In this document: in pieces, positions 54,803-64,000 of the stretch | Position numbering within the stretch: the stretch's first letter is position 1 | Layout of the letters: every line of letters starts with the position of its first letter | Source of the DNA: Pythium myriotylum | Lineage: Eukaryota; Oomycota; Peronosporomycetes; Pythiales; Pythiaceae | Length of the DNA: 64,000 nucleotides | Direction: 5' to 3' | Assembly (NCBI GenBank): GCA_023091665.1 | Contig: JALJCQ010000001.1 | Coordinates: 1,674,001 to 1,738,000, forward strand | Made by a program: the position numbers and the translations under genes | The notes under the pieces: generated by a model | What the model was told of the DNA's origin: nothing | What the model saw: the letters and a program-made list of their open reading frames with translations, nothing else | Database searches by the model: none

Positions 54803-55599
54803 GAAACGCGTGCAGCTTCAGGCTGAGGTGAAATGTCGAATGTGCTGTTCTCTCTCACGGGAGCAAAAGCGCTGCAATGCCACTTGTTGCGACCGCTAAG
54901 GCGATTTTGTTCTGTTAACGCACTGTTCCTAATATGGCCTCCAAGACCCGTTTCACCGGGACCATCCGAGAAGAATAGTCGAAAGCACCTTTGCCTTCAA
55001 CTGCTTCAATGACTCTTGCATACACAAATGCTTGGTCCTCATTGAAAGTTGTTGGCATTAGCCACATCGAGCTCAACTGCTTCTGGATCGTATTATCTCT
55101 CGTTTTGGATCATCCAATCGTCTGCGTCACCCTGGATGTCGGAGCTATGATTGTCAGTCTCATTCAATGCGGCTGGATGTATCGCCTCAATTTGCGGAAG
55201 CATTGGAAAATCCGGCTAGCGACAACCCCACACTCACTAAGCTGTCCTCGATATCATGGAGAACTTTAAGTGTGACGGATGCGAATGCGGGATCAACGAA
55301 GTCTTCAGACATATCTTCTATAAAGTCTGCCCAGAACTTTGCTGGATCCATCGCAGAGGAGTGGGTTAATAAAATCGCGAACAACTGGCGCAACTGACTT
55401 GGCATCTTAAACGTAGCAACTTCTTTGATGCAACTATGGCAGTGATTGTCATCTTGTGCATAGCCTCCAGCTACTGCGACCTCCGCATAAGAACTATAGA
55501 CTACGCTATCAACTGTGAGGAGATCTTCAAATGAAATGGGGCCTTTTCGAAAGCACAACATCAGTCCCATAAAATAGCGTTCTCGGTGTCTCGGTCTCT

Positions 55600-55639
<40 letters not shown>
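55600..55639. repeat. Poly-G run of 40 bases inside the Helitron
   Basis: Forty consecutive G. On the minus strand it would code a proline run placed in an otherwise conserved block (IGRMVSC before, RERYFMGLML after). Either a homopolymer expansion in a dead element or an assembly artefact. Confidence 0.95.
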
Positions 55640-55641
<2 letters not shown>

Positions 55642-56013
55642 AGCTCACCATCCTTCCGATTTTGAGCTCACCACCTTTCTCGCGTGGCCGCCAGTGCTTC
55701 TCCCCCTTCTCGCTGATCCACACATAGTGCTTTGGAGAGTCTGCGTAAAGAATATCTCTTCCCTTGGGACAGGTTGCAAGAACTGTGTCAGTTTTGTCTC
55801 ACCGCGTTTCGGGATGGTTTCGAGCTTATCTCCTTGACGGTACTGAACCTCTTGATCATATTGCAGGTGAACAGGAAGCATTTCAACTGAATGAGATCTG
55901 CCGTTTATTGGCAAACTGAGAATATGCTACGCAGCTTCTGTTGCGCTGACGTACATGCTGCTCGCAAACGGAGCGATCTCATCGTACTTTTCTTCGACAA
56001 TGTAATACAATCA

Positions 56014-56918
56014 CTACCCCTTGTAGAGATACTTCACAGCTTTTTCACGAGTCACCAGATCGATGTTGATGTGGCACTCATGCTTCGAAGAAAGGTGCGG
56101 GTTGTATGGGACCGCGTGACGGTTGTCAAAGGCAAAGGAATGTTTTCCTTTCCCCCTCTTGGCTTCTTCTGGGTTCTCGTCAGTATCGTCGATGTCTCCA
56201 CCCCTGCTCTTGTTGATGATAGTTCGATGGTAGCTTGGACGCTTGAAAAGCGTCTTCTCGGGGAATGGCCGAGGATATTTCTGTGTGTACTTGCCCCCGT
56301 CCATGCATGGTGCGCCTTGATAGTATTTGCCGCATGGGTTGTGAAATATATACCGTCGGCCGGTTTGGTATAGGCGTGGACTTTTCTCTCTATCCAGTAT
56401 ATTTGCCGAAACGAAACGGTCATAGTCTTCGTTTTCCCGAGGCTTGTACTCTTTATCGAAGATCAAAAGAATGTGCGCATCCGGTAGGCATCGCTTCTGG
56501 CACTCGATAACGTACGTGTATGCCAGCACCTTGCCAAAGCACTCGTTTTTTTAGAATGTCGTGTAGAACTAACTGCCTTCAACTTCTCGTTGAAGACTCT
56601 CGCGACCAAGTCCGGGCGATCAGAAGCTGTTTGACCGTACTCCAGTTCTCGCTCAATCTCTTCCCATTTAGGACTGCACGTGGCAGTGACGAAGGCATCT
56701 GGAACCCCATAAGTCCTAACGATTGTCATAGCATCTTGATACAAATGCTCTATGTAGCGTGAGCTACCAACGAACGTCGAAGGAAGCACGTAGAACCTGC
56801 CTGAGTTGAGAACATCTTCACGCGATGATGTCCAGTTCAGGTCATTGTGAAAGCAGTCAATAAAGCCATGGTAGAGATCGGCATGCAGTTCCCGTTGTTT
56901 TCGCCGTGCATAGTGCAA
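56014..56918 (-). pseudogene. Helitron Rep (HUH endonuclease) domain with altered HUH motif
   Basis: Two minus-strand frames give the Helitron-like N-terminal domain (ADLYHGFIDCFHNDLNWTSS, VLPSTFVGSSRYIEHLYQDA, TCSPKWEEIERELE), then the Rep part VIECQKRCLPDAHILLIF, DKEYKP, and VPYNPHLSSKHECHINIDLV with KAVKYLYKG. Functional Helitrons have His-X-His (PHAHIL) at the metal site; here the first His is Asp (PDAHIL). That change, plus the frame break at about 56500, implies an inactive nickase. Confidence 0.75.
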
Positions 56919-57064
56919 GTCGCTCGTGATGATTTTTTTGCGTATTGATTAACGCAGATCTCTTACAGAAAAGGCTCGCAATTGTGGAGATGGTTGTAGC
57001 GGGACCTTCTGAAGTAGAGCTGATAGCGAACCCACAGACGGAGAGTAGCCTTTGACTTTCTTGG

Positions 57065-58355
57065 TTCAAGCCCCGGTTCTCCTCGTAAATACACAATTGG
57101 CGCGCGTACAGCTGGATCGATTTGCTCGTTGAGTGCAACTTTCCTTTCTCCATCTGCGAGAATGATGCTCTGTTGAAGTACCTGAAGATCGATGTGACCT
57201 CAGTTGAGACGTTGCAACGATACATGACTCGTCTGTCGTCTCGTGTGAAATCATCTGTCTCCGATTTGCTCCCTTTCAAGGTTGGTATCATCTTTGACGG
57301 GTGGACCACCCAGTCAGAACATTACGTTGTGGTTTTTGCCACCTTTCCGCATGGCGGAAGGGTTGAGACGGTGCTGCTTGCGATGATGCCTCTGCTGTCG
57401 GACGACGAAAGCGATGGTTATTTGGCGGACAGTCATGTGCCGTTCCTACGTATAATTCTTACGTTCTACGCCAAGAGCCTCGATTCCATCGCGTACCTTG
57501 TTGGCGGCATTTGCTCTGTCAACTAGAGGCTGTCCGAGTTGCTGTCGGTGCTGCTCGTTGGATGCGCGAGCCACCGGCTCAATCTCGCTGTGAACAACTT
57601 CATGGTAGACAGTGAGGCTATCCTCGACAAAGTCCAGGCCCTCATGCGCAAGCTGCGTGGTCTCAATGCGGCGGCCCAACTTCGGTAATTTTCGTCATTT
57701 TCGTTTTCGAATCGCAAATTATTCGTGGTAATATGTAACTGGAATCAATTTTTTAGAGCGATGACGCCGCTCCAACTAGTTCTCCGACTGGCGACACGCT
57801 GGTCGTCTACATTATAATGGTCGCACGCTATTTTCAGCTGAAGCCGTTACGAGATGCCATAGAGAGCAACTTTCTGGACGCGTTCATGCTGACGCGGCGA
57901 GAAGAAGCTGCTCTCAGCAGGTTGTTTGAAAAGTTGAAGGAGTTTGAGTCGGCATCAAAAAGGCTGCAGGGTCCGTTGACACTGTTGGAGGTTCGTGGCC
58001 TCTTCGAAGCGCTCGTTGAGCGCTATCCGGGTACCGCCCGTCACCTCGCCGTCAGCGCCGACATCGTCAAGAGCCCTCTCTTCAAGTCTGCGTGCGTCAC
58101 AGTGCTTGCCGCCGTGAGCTGAAGCTGACGGCAGACCAGCATCGCGTCATCGGGGTCTTTCTGGCCCCTTCAACTTGCGCAGTCGATCAGGATGACGACG
58201 AAATCGGCTTTGCCGAGCGTATCCTTCGCCGCAAGCGCAGGCGTGCGCGCACAGCTGCCGCTCGGTACCGCAACATCGAGTTCATTCCACCCACGTCCAA
58301 CATCGTTGGGCGCTTCTTCAGCACCGCCAAGATCGTACTCGGCCAACATTGTTAG
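57065..58355 (+). pseudogene. hAT-family transposase pseudogene
   Basis: Consecutive plus-strand pieces spell an oomycete-type hAT transposase: SVSDLLPFKVGIIFDGWTTQ with SEHYVVVFATF, then CASHRLNLAVNNFM, a short intron-like gap (57688-57757, GTAATT to TTTTTTAG), LATRWSSTL and MVARYFQLKPLRDAI. The C-terminal dimer part is GFAERILRRKRRR, IPPTSNIVGRFFSTAKIVL. Breaks seen are a TAG at 57526 where the sense reads CSVN-stop-RLSELL, a one-base frame change near 57810, and another near 58105. The DNA-binding N-terminus is missing. The family call is good; it is dead. Confidence 0.75.
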
Positions 58356-58391
58356 CTGATGATAACTTCCCATTGGTCATATAAAAAAAAA

Positions 58392-58418
58392 GGGGGGGGG
58401 GGGGGGGGGGGGGGGGGG
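58392..58418. repeat. Poly-G run of 27 bases after an A-run
   Basis: Nine A are followed by 27 G, directly after the hAT relic. Similar to the 40-G run at 55600. Confidence 0.95.
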
Positions 58419-58756
58419 CGATGTAATAGACTCACAGTCTATTACAAGAGAGTAGATTCTACAAGAGAGAGAGAGAGTAATCCCTCCCGTGTCGCTGATT
58501 GATCAGAGACGCGTGAGTCCTTGTTGCATTCGAATTGGTGAAAACTCTCTTAGACTTCATCCTATCAGAGTACGAAATCGCATACACACGTTATATTTGG
58601 GGCGCCAGAGTAGGTTTAATGAGGTCCACAGGTGTCTGGACCTCTCAATGCAGAGTCCAATCTATCGTCAAATCAAGACCCCAATCCGAACGTTGGGACA
58701 GGGGGCTTCGACACTGTGTAACGGATCTGCGCCCGTTATATCTCCGAGCTGACTAG

Positions 58757-59807
58757 CTCAATAGAACTTCCTATGGACGACTTCGTCCGCGAGCTCAAGA
58801 CTGGTGAGATCGTTGTGATCCTCCGATCTGAGCGAGATCTCGCTGAACGTAACACCTCGACGGTGATTGACGAGTATGTCCTCGTCGAATTTTGTCAAAA
58901 GTTTGACGCTCGCCCATGGTTCGGCTATCTTCAAGAACCGAAGGATCCGTTCTTTCCACTGGTGAAGCGGTTCGCGGAGACTTGCCTGAGCAAGAACTCG
59001 CCGACGGGGCTGCCCCAGATCGAAGCGCTGGAACGCGCGCTGAACGGATCCAAACAATATTCCATCGGATTGTAGATCGGGGAATACGCCGGCAGAAAAC
59101 TGGTCATGATGCCACAACTTCTGACATAGTGAATAGCCTCTGGGTGTATGTGGGTCGTGGCTTCATCCAAGTTCCAGACGGAATTCCGCCCAGGGTACTG
59201 CTGGATGGATGAGCTTGGCGAGCCAGTAAAATCACGACATCTGCCGAGGAATTAGCCCTGCTCGAATGATACCTCCGTGATTGTAAAGTCTATTTCGCTC
59301 GGACACCAATGAACGCGAGCACAGAAACTCACAGTTTCGATCAAACTCTCCGTGAAAGCCAACAGACTCACCTTTTATCGCATATCCTCGCATGCGCATC
59401 ATGCCTCAATTGTCGAATTATATTTAATCGAGAAATACCAACCTACTTTAAGTCCAGTCACTTATGCTCAACTCGAACGCAAATCCCGAGATTCCATGCT
59501 CCTTGATTTGAATGGCGCATCGTTAGGGCACCTTCCGCGTGAATCCGAGGCCATGCACTAGGCGCCAAACCAACAAGATCAAAATCGATATGCTGAACAT
59601 GGCGATAAATGTTTGGGCTTCGCCAGTAAGAGGATTTGCCTGGTAGAACCAGAGCATCCACGCTCGGTGGACATTCGTGAAAGTCGAGCTGGAGTCGCTT
59701 GTTTCGCGCTCGTATGAACCACCTTCCTCAAAATTCTGGATCCAACGACCGATTGTTCGCTCGCTCTTGTTGAGAATGCGCGCTAACGGCTTCCTGGAAT
59801 GATGCAA
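58757..59807 (-). pseudogene. Tc1/mariner-like transposase remnant
   Basis: The minus strand begins with a helix-turn-helix (LARILNKSERTIGRWIQNFE, EGGSYERE, HRAWMLWFYQANPLT) at 59807-59523. After a degenerate gap it ends with a DDE_3-type catalytic tail at 59170-58931 (MDEATTHIHPEAIHYVRSCG, FLPAYSPIYNPMEYC). Frames change and the middle is lost. The pattern matches the IS630/Tc1-mariner superfamily. Confidence 0.65.
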
Positions 59808-59892
59808 ATGGTAGTAGCTGCGTAAGAAGTGATAAACTGCGTGTGGCTATGATTTCTGATGGCGGCTTCATTCATCGGATTTGCACGACATG

Positions 59893-60468
59893 TCAAATAT
59901 CGGACCTTCTCTTCACGCCGATCGGAGCCACCACAGGCGAAAATAATTGATTTGCGCGCGCACATTTTTCGTCGAAGTAGACGACGGAAGGTTTCGCGGA
60001 CCGATTCGAGCTTGGAGCCCGAATCGTTCTGTCTCTCACATTTCCATCCAAAAAATGCAGTGGATGAGCTTCTCGGCGCGCGCATCCGAGGGGCGCTTTC
60101 GTGCGCGACTGTGGACGAACTCGCACGCCAAAAAAAATGCACTCAGTTAGGGCACTGGAACTACCAAACAGGAACGTGGTCAGAGCAATGTCGCCAAAAG
60201 CGGAAACCGCGTGCCCACCAACCAGAACTGGTGGAAGGAGAACGCACCGCCGTTGAGGGGCCGTTCGTGAGTCAAGCGCTTGACGAGCTCGGTAAAGGTG
60301 GCGATCTTTTCGACTCGAACTCCTCGCCGTTCCTCTTGCATATAAAATCTCGGACTCTAGGTGCGTATCGCGGCATACCGCACAACCTACATAGCACAGA
60401 CCACAAAAAGGGACAAGGTGCCCCTCTTCACGGATGAAGTCAAAGCCCTTTCGCCCCCTTTTCACCAC
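59893..60468 (-). pseudogene. Second Tc1/mariner-like remnant (doubtful)
   Basis: A minus-strand frame with VVYFDEKCARANQLF near its end (about 59990) resembles the first catalytic aspartate strand (V.DEK.F) of another Tc1/mariner subgroup. The N-terminal part has a region with low similarity to nothing I can name. It lies head to tail with the remnant at 58757-59807. Low-confidence call. Confidence 0.3.
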
Positions 60469-61788
60469 TACTCTGTCGCTGAAAATTTCTGGGGTTGAAA
60501 AATGCGAGATCTTTATGCAAGGATTATTGCGTGCACATCCGACGGAGGCGTACTTGAACGCTCACATTTCCCCATTTGTTGGGCAAAAAACCTGAAACAA
60601 ACACAGACGAAAGACACCTCTTTGTGACAAGCGTCATCGAGGATGAGCAGTTGTCCCGGTTACAAACGCATCACTACCATATTTCACGAACGACAAGGTA
60701 GTTGTGCTCACGATATTACCTCGCGATATATTCCCATCCAGCAGGTTCCAGGCAGCAAATCACCGCATCGTAGGATTCGGGAGGAACCCGCGCTGCGTCG
60801 CAATTTCATAGCGAACTTGCTCGAAGCGGTGGAGTATTTATCCCCAGTGGGTAGTGGTTGTGAGAACACTGGCAAATGCTGATCCGCTTGGGCGGGTCGA
60901 ATCTCGGTGTGAGGGAGATGGTCTTTGCACATGAAGTTAACGGACACCAGCAACTGTCCACGAGGCCACAAGGCCACTGATGGCCTTGATGATGCTGTGA
61001 ATCAACAGGTAGTTCCCAATTTTCCGGGCCCTGCTCACGCCCATCAATCTCCGGACCAATCCGGCCCGTCGTTACAGCTCCCGTGGAGCCGAGTAACGGT
61101 CATTTGGCCTCTCCGTGCCCTTTGCAGGCGAGGTGCTGAGAGTGAGCGGGCTACGGCGCTTCCCTCGCTCACTCTCATCCCATCGTGGGGTTTGTCCCAC
61201 CCTGTTGAGCTCGTCGACGGTGACATGTGTCCATGACTACATTCGATGCACAACGATCTCACCACGTGCAACTCAATAAGCTGCAATTGCAGTCCCTGCA
61301 AACGCGGAGTAGAGAGAAACTATTATCCTCAGAGGGAGAGGATAACAACATGTAAATGTGATCGAACCTCTCGAAGCGCGTTGGGCTCTACAAATCATGG
61401 AGTTTTGAGTCACAATACAGCTTATGGAGGGTGCACACAGACCATCCCATGTCTACATGAACTGGACTCGACCCATACAAAATCGCTCTTAGCGAACCAA
61501 TGCGAGGCGGAACAAAAACCACGCGATCGTACATCGAGTTCAAGAGAGAAAACAACGTCATGTTGCCCTCGTGGGGAAGCTGGTTTCTGTGTCCACGTAG
61601 CTGACAAAACCCCACTGTTGTTACCATCGTGGGATCAAATACCATTATTAGTCTGGCCACATGGGATCGGTCCTCGATCAGAATTATTCCTAGTATCTTG
61701 TCCGACAAGTTTCGGATGGTCCGTCTAAGGACACCGATGGGAAGCTCTTCGTCTCTACTGCATAGTTTCTCAATCCTCATTCCTCAAC
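60469..61788. other. Repeat-region spacer without recognisable gene
   Basis: Short open frames on both strands, none with known features. The block 61388-61780 holds a 130-residue minus-strand frame (MRIEKLCSRDEELPIGVLRR) that I cannot place; it diverges from the transposase at 61789. Confidence 0.35.
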
Positions 61789-62739
61789 ATGCATCCAGTC
61801 AAACGCAAGCATCGCCTCAACAAGGCGGAAAAAATTCTGATTCTAATGGCCAATGAGTATTTCAAGGCCGAAACGAAGGCTGGGCTTGATCCCCTGCATC
61901 GAACTGCGCGTGAGCGTGTAGCCAAGTGTCTCAACTTTGCCCCCAGCACGGTCCAGGTCGTGATTCGTGAGTGGAAGACGCATGGGGAGGGCGCCTTCGA
62001 TGACTCGTCTGACGATTCGGTCGACCCGGCCCCCGTATTTTACGAGGTTGAGATCCGAAGCTACGTTCCCCAATGTAATTTACGGATGGAGCCATGTACC
62101 AGCAAGAAGGTACAGAAGCATTTACAAGATGTAACAGGGAAGCCAATCTCAGCACGGACTGTGAGAAGATGGCTCAAGCGGCTTCGCCTGCGATTTGTGA
62201 AGGGCAAGAAGCGTAACCATTACGCCGAGTCTACTGGTGTCATCTTCCTTAGGGTGGAGTATCCCGCAAAGAAGTCTCATAACATGACGAGACACAACAA
62301 TTCTCGGAAACCAGAGGTGTTTCTTGACGAGTCATATATAAACGAAAACCACACGACCGAGAAAACGTGGCTCGATCAAGGTAAAGACCGCATGAGCCAA
62401 AGCGGCAAAGGACCACGCCTTGTGATCATTGCGGCTGGTGTGATATATCTCAAAACCGAGTTTCGCGCCATCGGCTCGCGCGAATGGACGAATGCGTACC
62501 GGCACGCTCAGTCGTATGAGCGCCGATATGCAGAAGAGCAGGCTGCCTCAGATGAAGCAGCGGCGGCAGCTGCTGAGAACGAGGATGCCCTCCCAGACGA
62601 TGGAGGAACAGCCGAGGACGACGATGATGAAGAGGCGGAAGAAGAAGTCTCCGAGCCGGCACCTATCGATCTCCTCGAAGACCGCGAAGAGTTGATTAAA
62701 GGTCAAATGGGTTCACGTGTGGACTATCTAACTAAATAG
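61789..62739 (+). CDS. IS630/Tc1-mariner-like transposase with internal deletion
   Basis: An open frame of 316 residues from ATG 61789. The N-terminus has an HTH (RERVAKCLNFAPSTVQVVIR), then a second DNA-binding region (VTGKPISARTVRRWLKRLRL). The catalytic start is present: VFLDESYINENHTTEKTWLD with the first Asp, and GKGPRLVIIAAGVIYLKTEF. The next piece is already the C-terminal segment (SREWTNAYRHAQSYERRYAE) and a long acidic tail (EDDDDEEAEEEVSEPAPIDL). The middle of the catalytic domain, with the second Asp and the third acidic residue, is missing without breaking the frame. Either a deletion derivative or a DNA-binding protein derived from a transposase. Confidence 0.65.
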   Translation: MHPVKRKHRLNKAEKILILMANEYFKAETKAGLDPLHRTARERVAKCLNFAPSTVQVVIREWKTHGEGAFDDSSDDSVDPAPVFYEVEIRSYVPQCNLRMEPCTSKKVQKHLQDVTGKPISARTVRRWLKRLRLRFVKGKKRNHYAESTGVIFLRVEYPAKKSHNMTRHNNSRKPEVFLDESYINENHTTEKTWLDQGKDRMSQSGKGPRLVIIAAGVIYLKTEFRAIGSREWTNAYRHAQSYERRYAEEQAASDEAAAAAAENEDALPDDGGTAEDDDDEEAEEEVSEPAPIDLLEDREELIKGQMGSRVDYLTK

Positions 62740-63099
62740 AAAATTCGATTTCAGAGTATCACACTTTACAGAAAAGTGAAAATTTCTTTTCGACACCGAA
62801 TAGTTCGCAAAATGTTCGGTTCAGATTCTGAGTAGGGTTACCACCTGCACTGAATCGAGGCCCGACCAATCGGAGGACGATTTTTCTTGGGACGGGGCTC
62901 TTCTCCTGATTCGATTTATCATCGGACGAATGCATAGAAGACGAACAGCTCTTTCTATTGGTACCTTGATTGTTGAGCGATTCGCGCCCTGTCAGATTTT
63001 ATGTGATCTTAAACAAAAAGACCGATCCCGAGTGGCCAGAATATAATATCGGAGCTAGCACATCCAGAACCGAGTGTTGTATAGCATAATTAATTGATT
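62740..63099. other. AT-rich spacer
   Basis: No gene. The stretch is AT-rich with short runs and ends near TTAATTAATTG at about 63090. I see no element end here. Confidence 0.35.
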
Positions 63100-63891
63100 T
63101 TAGCTATGCTTTCTGTGCATGAATGCTGTGACTGCAGTCTTTTCGCGACCCATCTCGGCGAGTTCCAGCCCTTGATCCGTGAACTCGACAACCCTGTCGA
63201 TCTTGTGCGCCAAAGCGGCGGGCACGATTGCAAGGCTGTCCTTCCTCGCGCAACCCGTCACTGGGCTCTTTATCCCCACTGGTGTGAGTTTGGATTGGGG
63301 CTTTGCAAGCTCTCGCGCCCGCCACGAGGTCATGTTCTTCGTTCATTTTCTCGTGAACTGTACCTGGGGCTTCAGCTTGCTTTTGGTCTCGAGAGGACAA
63401 ATCATCCACCAACCACATCATCTCGTCGTATGTGCCGAATACACCAGAAGGCGCGCGGAAGCAGTGTTGGAATCTTCACTCCCTCTAAGAAGCCCAATCA
63501 CCCGATTATGCACCTCTTCACCACCTTCAACACGAGTAACGCCCTTCGCATCGTCAATAGCCGTCACCAGTTTTGTCCATGCATCCATGATATCGTGCAT
63601 TGCAGCCCTTTGTCGTTTTTGAACTCGGTCGACTGTCAAAACCCCAAAACGAATATTATCAAATGTAGGTTTTCCCTCAGATACTGGGATCAAATCAAAG
63701 CAAGCTTCGATCCACCAACTCAAACGTGATACCCAGCGGTCAGTCCTGATCCTGTTCGGGGAGAGCACGCGAGTTTGTAGTGCAGAACCACACTCTCCAA
63801 CGACTTCCGCAGACGTGCTGCGAAGGCGAGGATTATCCCACGTTGCACCTATAGCGCAACGCTCCGGCACGTAGGGTCTGTGTGCTGGCAC
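63100..63891 (-). pseudogene. Unknown ORF split over frames, probable repeat gene
   Basis: The minus strand has RIRTDRWVSRLSWWIEACFD, LIPVSEGKPTFDNIRFGVLT and AMHDIMDAWTKLVTAIDDAK in one frame (63891-63418). A second frame further down gives AHKIDRVVEFTDQGLELAEM (63333-63100). The protein-like sense across two frames suggests one damaged gene. The family is not recognised. The last 109 bases of the window show nothing clear. Confidence 0.3.
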
Positions 63892-64000
63892 CTCGTGAGT
63901 CAGCAGGTCGTCACCAGGATCAAAGCGGTACGTGGTCCTGTTCCTGACTCGATGCCTTCGTGCAAAACAAGATGGTTTGTTTGCCTTTTTTTGTAAGGGG

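Larger units (their letters stand above)
53328..56960 (-). mobile_element. Helitron, 5'-truncated, with intact 3' end
   Basis: Minus-strand fragments spell a Helitron Rep-helicase: Helitron-like N-terminal and Rep domain at 56918-56014, a linker region at 55914-55187, and a PIF1-type helicase at 54802-53607. The 3' end is recognisable. Reading on the minus strand, a short hairpin (53357-53343) is followed about 11 bases later by CTAG (53331-53328) and then T, as Helitrons require. The 5' end is missing beyond about 56960, where a hAT relic begins. Frame changes and a poly-C run break the gene. Confidence 0.75.

Noticed and set aside
55187..55723. Frame with a 13-proline run as a new proline-rich protein
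   Set aside because: The proline run comes from a poly-G tract inside a Helitron coding block whose flanks match the Helitron protein.
1..64000. tRNA or rRNA genes
   Set aside because: I looked for cloverle­af-like and rRNA-like stretches and saw none that I could support.

Overview
The window is eukaryotic nuclear DNA, most likely from an oomycete (a Phytophthora/Pythium/Saprolegnia-type stramenopile). The evidence is gene-dense sequence with many short GT-AG introns (mostly 50-80 nt), stramenopile-style gene content (HCF101-type MRP ATPase in a non-plant setting, zoospore/cilium genes such as CEP83- and CCDC17-like proteins, urease accessory UreD), and transposons of the kinds common in oomycetes (MULE, Helitron, hAT, Tc1/mariner-like). 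The species cannot be fixed from the sequence alone.

Region 1, about 1-42.3 kb, is a compact conserved gene block. In order it holds: a Kelch protein cut by the window edge; acetohydroxyacid synthase; glutaredoxin (minus); a SMIM15-like membrane protein; NAD kinase (minus); urease accessory UreD; casein kinase 2 beta; NatC subunit NAA35/MAK10; a CEP83-like centriole protein (minus); an unknown coiled-coil protein; REV3, the DNA polymerase zeta catalytic subunit (minus); HCF101/MRP ATPase (minus); a CCDC17-like coiled-coil protein; a small two-helix membrane protein; CPSF2; mitochondrial ribosomal protein bL25; an HMG-box plus histone-fold fusion (minus); ATAD1/Msp1; a TruB pseudouridine synthase (minus); topoisomerase III with four GRF fingers; an unknown acidic protein (minus); and mitochondrial adenylate kinase (minus). 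Spacing is often only 50-150 bp, and several neighbours are divergent pairs sharing one short promoter. For most genes the exon chains below were worked out by hand, and the phases close without stop codons.

Region 2, about 42.3-64 kb, is a transposon graveyard. It contains a Harbinger-like fragment; a complete-ended but internally damaged MULE (154-bp terminal inverted repeats, exact 10-bp target duplication) inserted in an older repeat; a GC-palindrome-rich noncoding stretch that looks like an LTR; a DDE-type ORF that stays in one frame for 2.1 kb apart from three stop codons; a 53-bp minisatellite; a Helitron with a recognisable 3' hairpin-CTAG end but a broken Rep motif; a hAT pseudogene; Tc1/mariner remnants; and a transposase ORF with an in-frame internal deletion. 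Two long poly-G runs (40 and 27 nt) also lie here.

The most interesting signals are: (a) an HMG-box/histone-fold fusion protein not usually seen as one chain; (b) E2F-like sites just upstream of the start codons of three DNA-metabolism or chromatin genes (REV3, TOP3, HMG/histone-fold); (c) a recurrent inverted-CCAAT promoter module; (d) the nested, well-bounded MULE and the Helitron whose HUH histidine is replaced. No clearly new multi-gene system was found. The genes are ordinary housekeeping genes arranged by density rather than by pathway.
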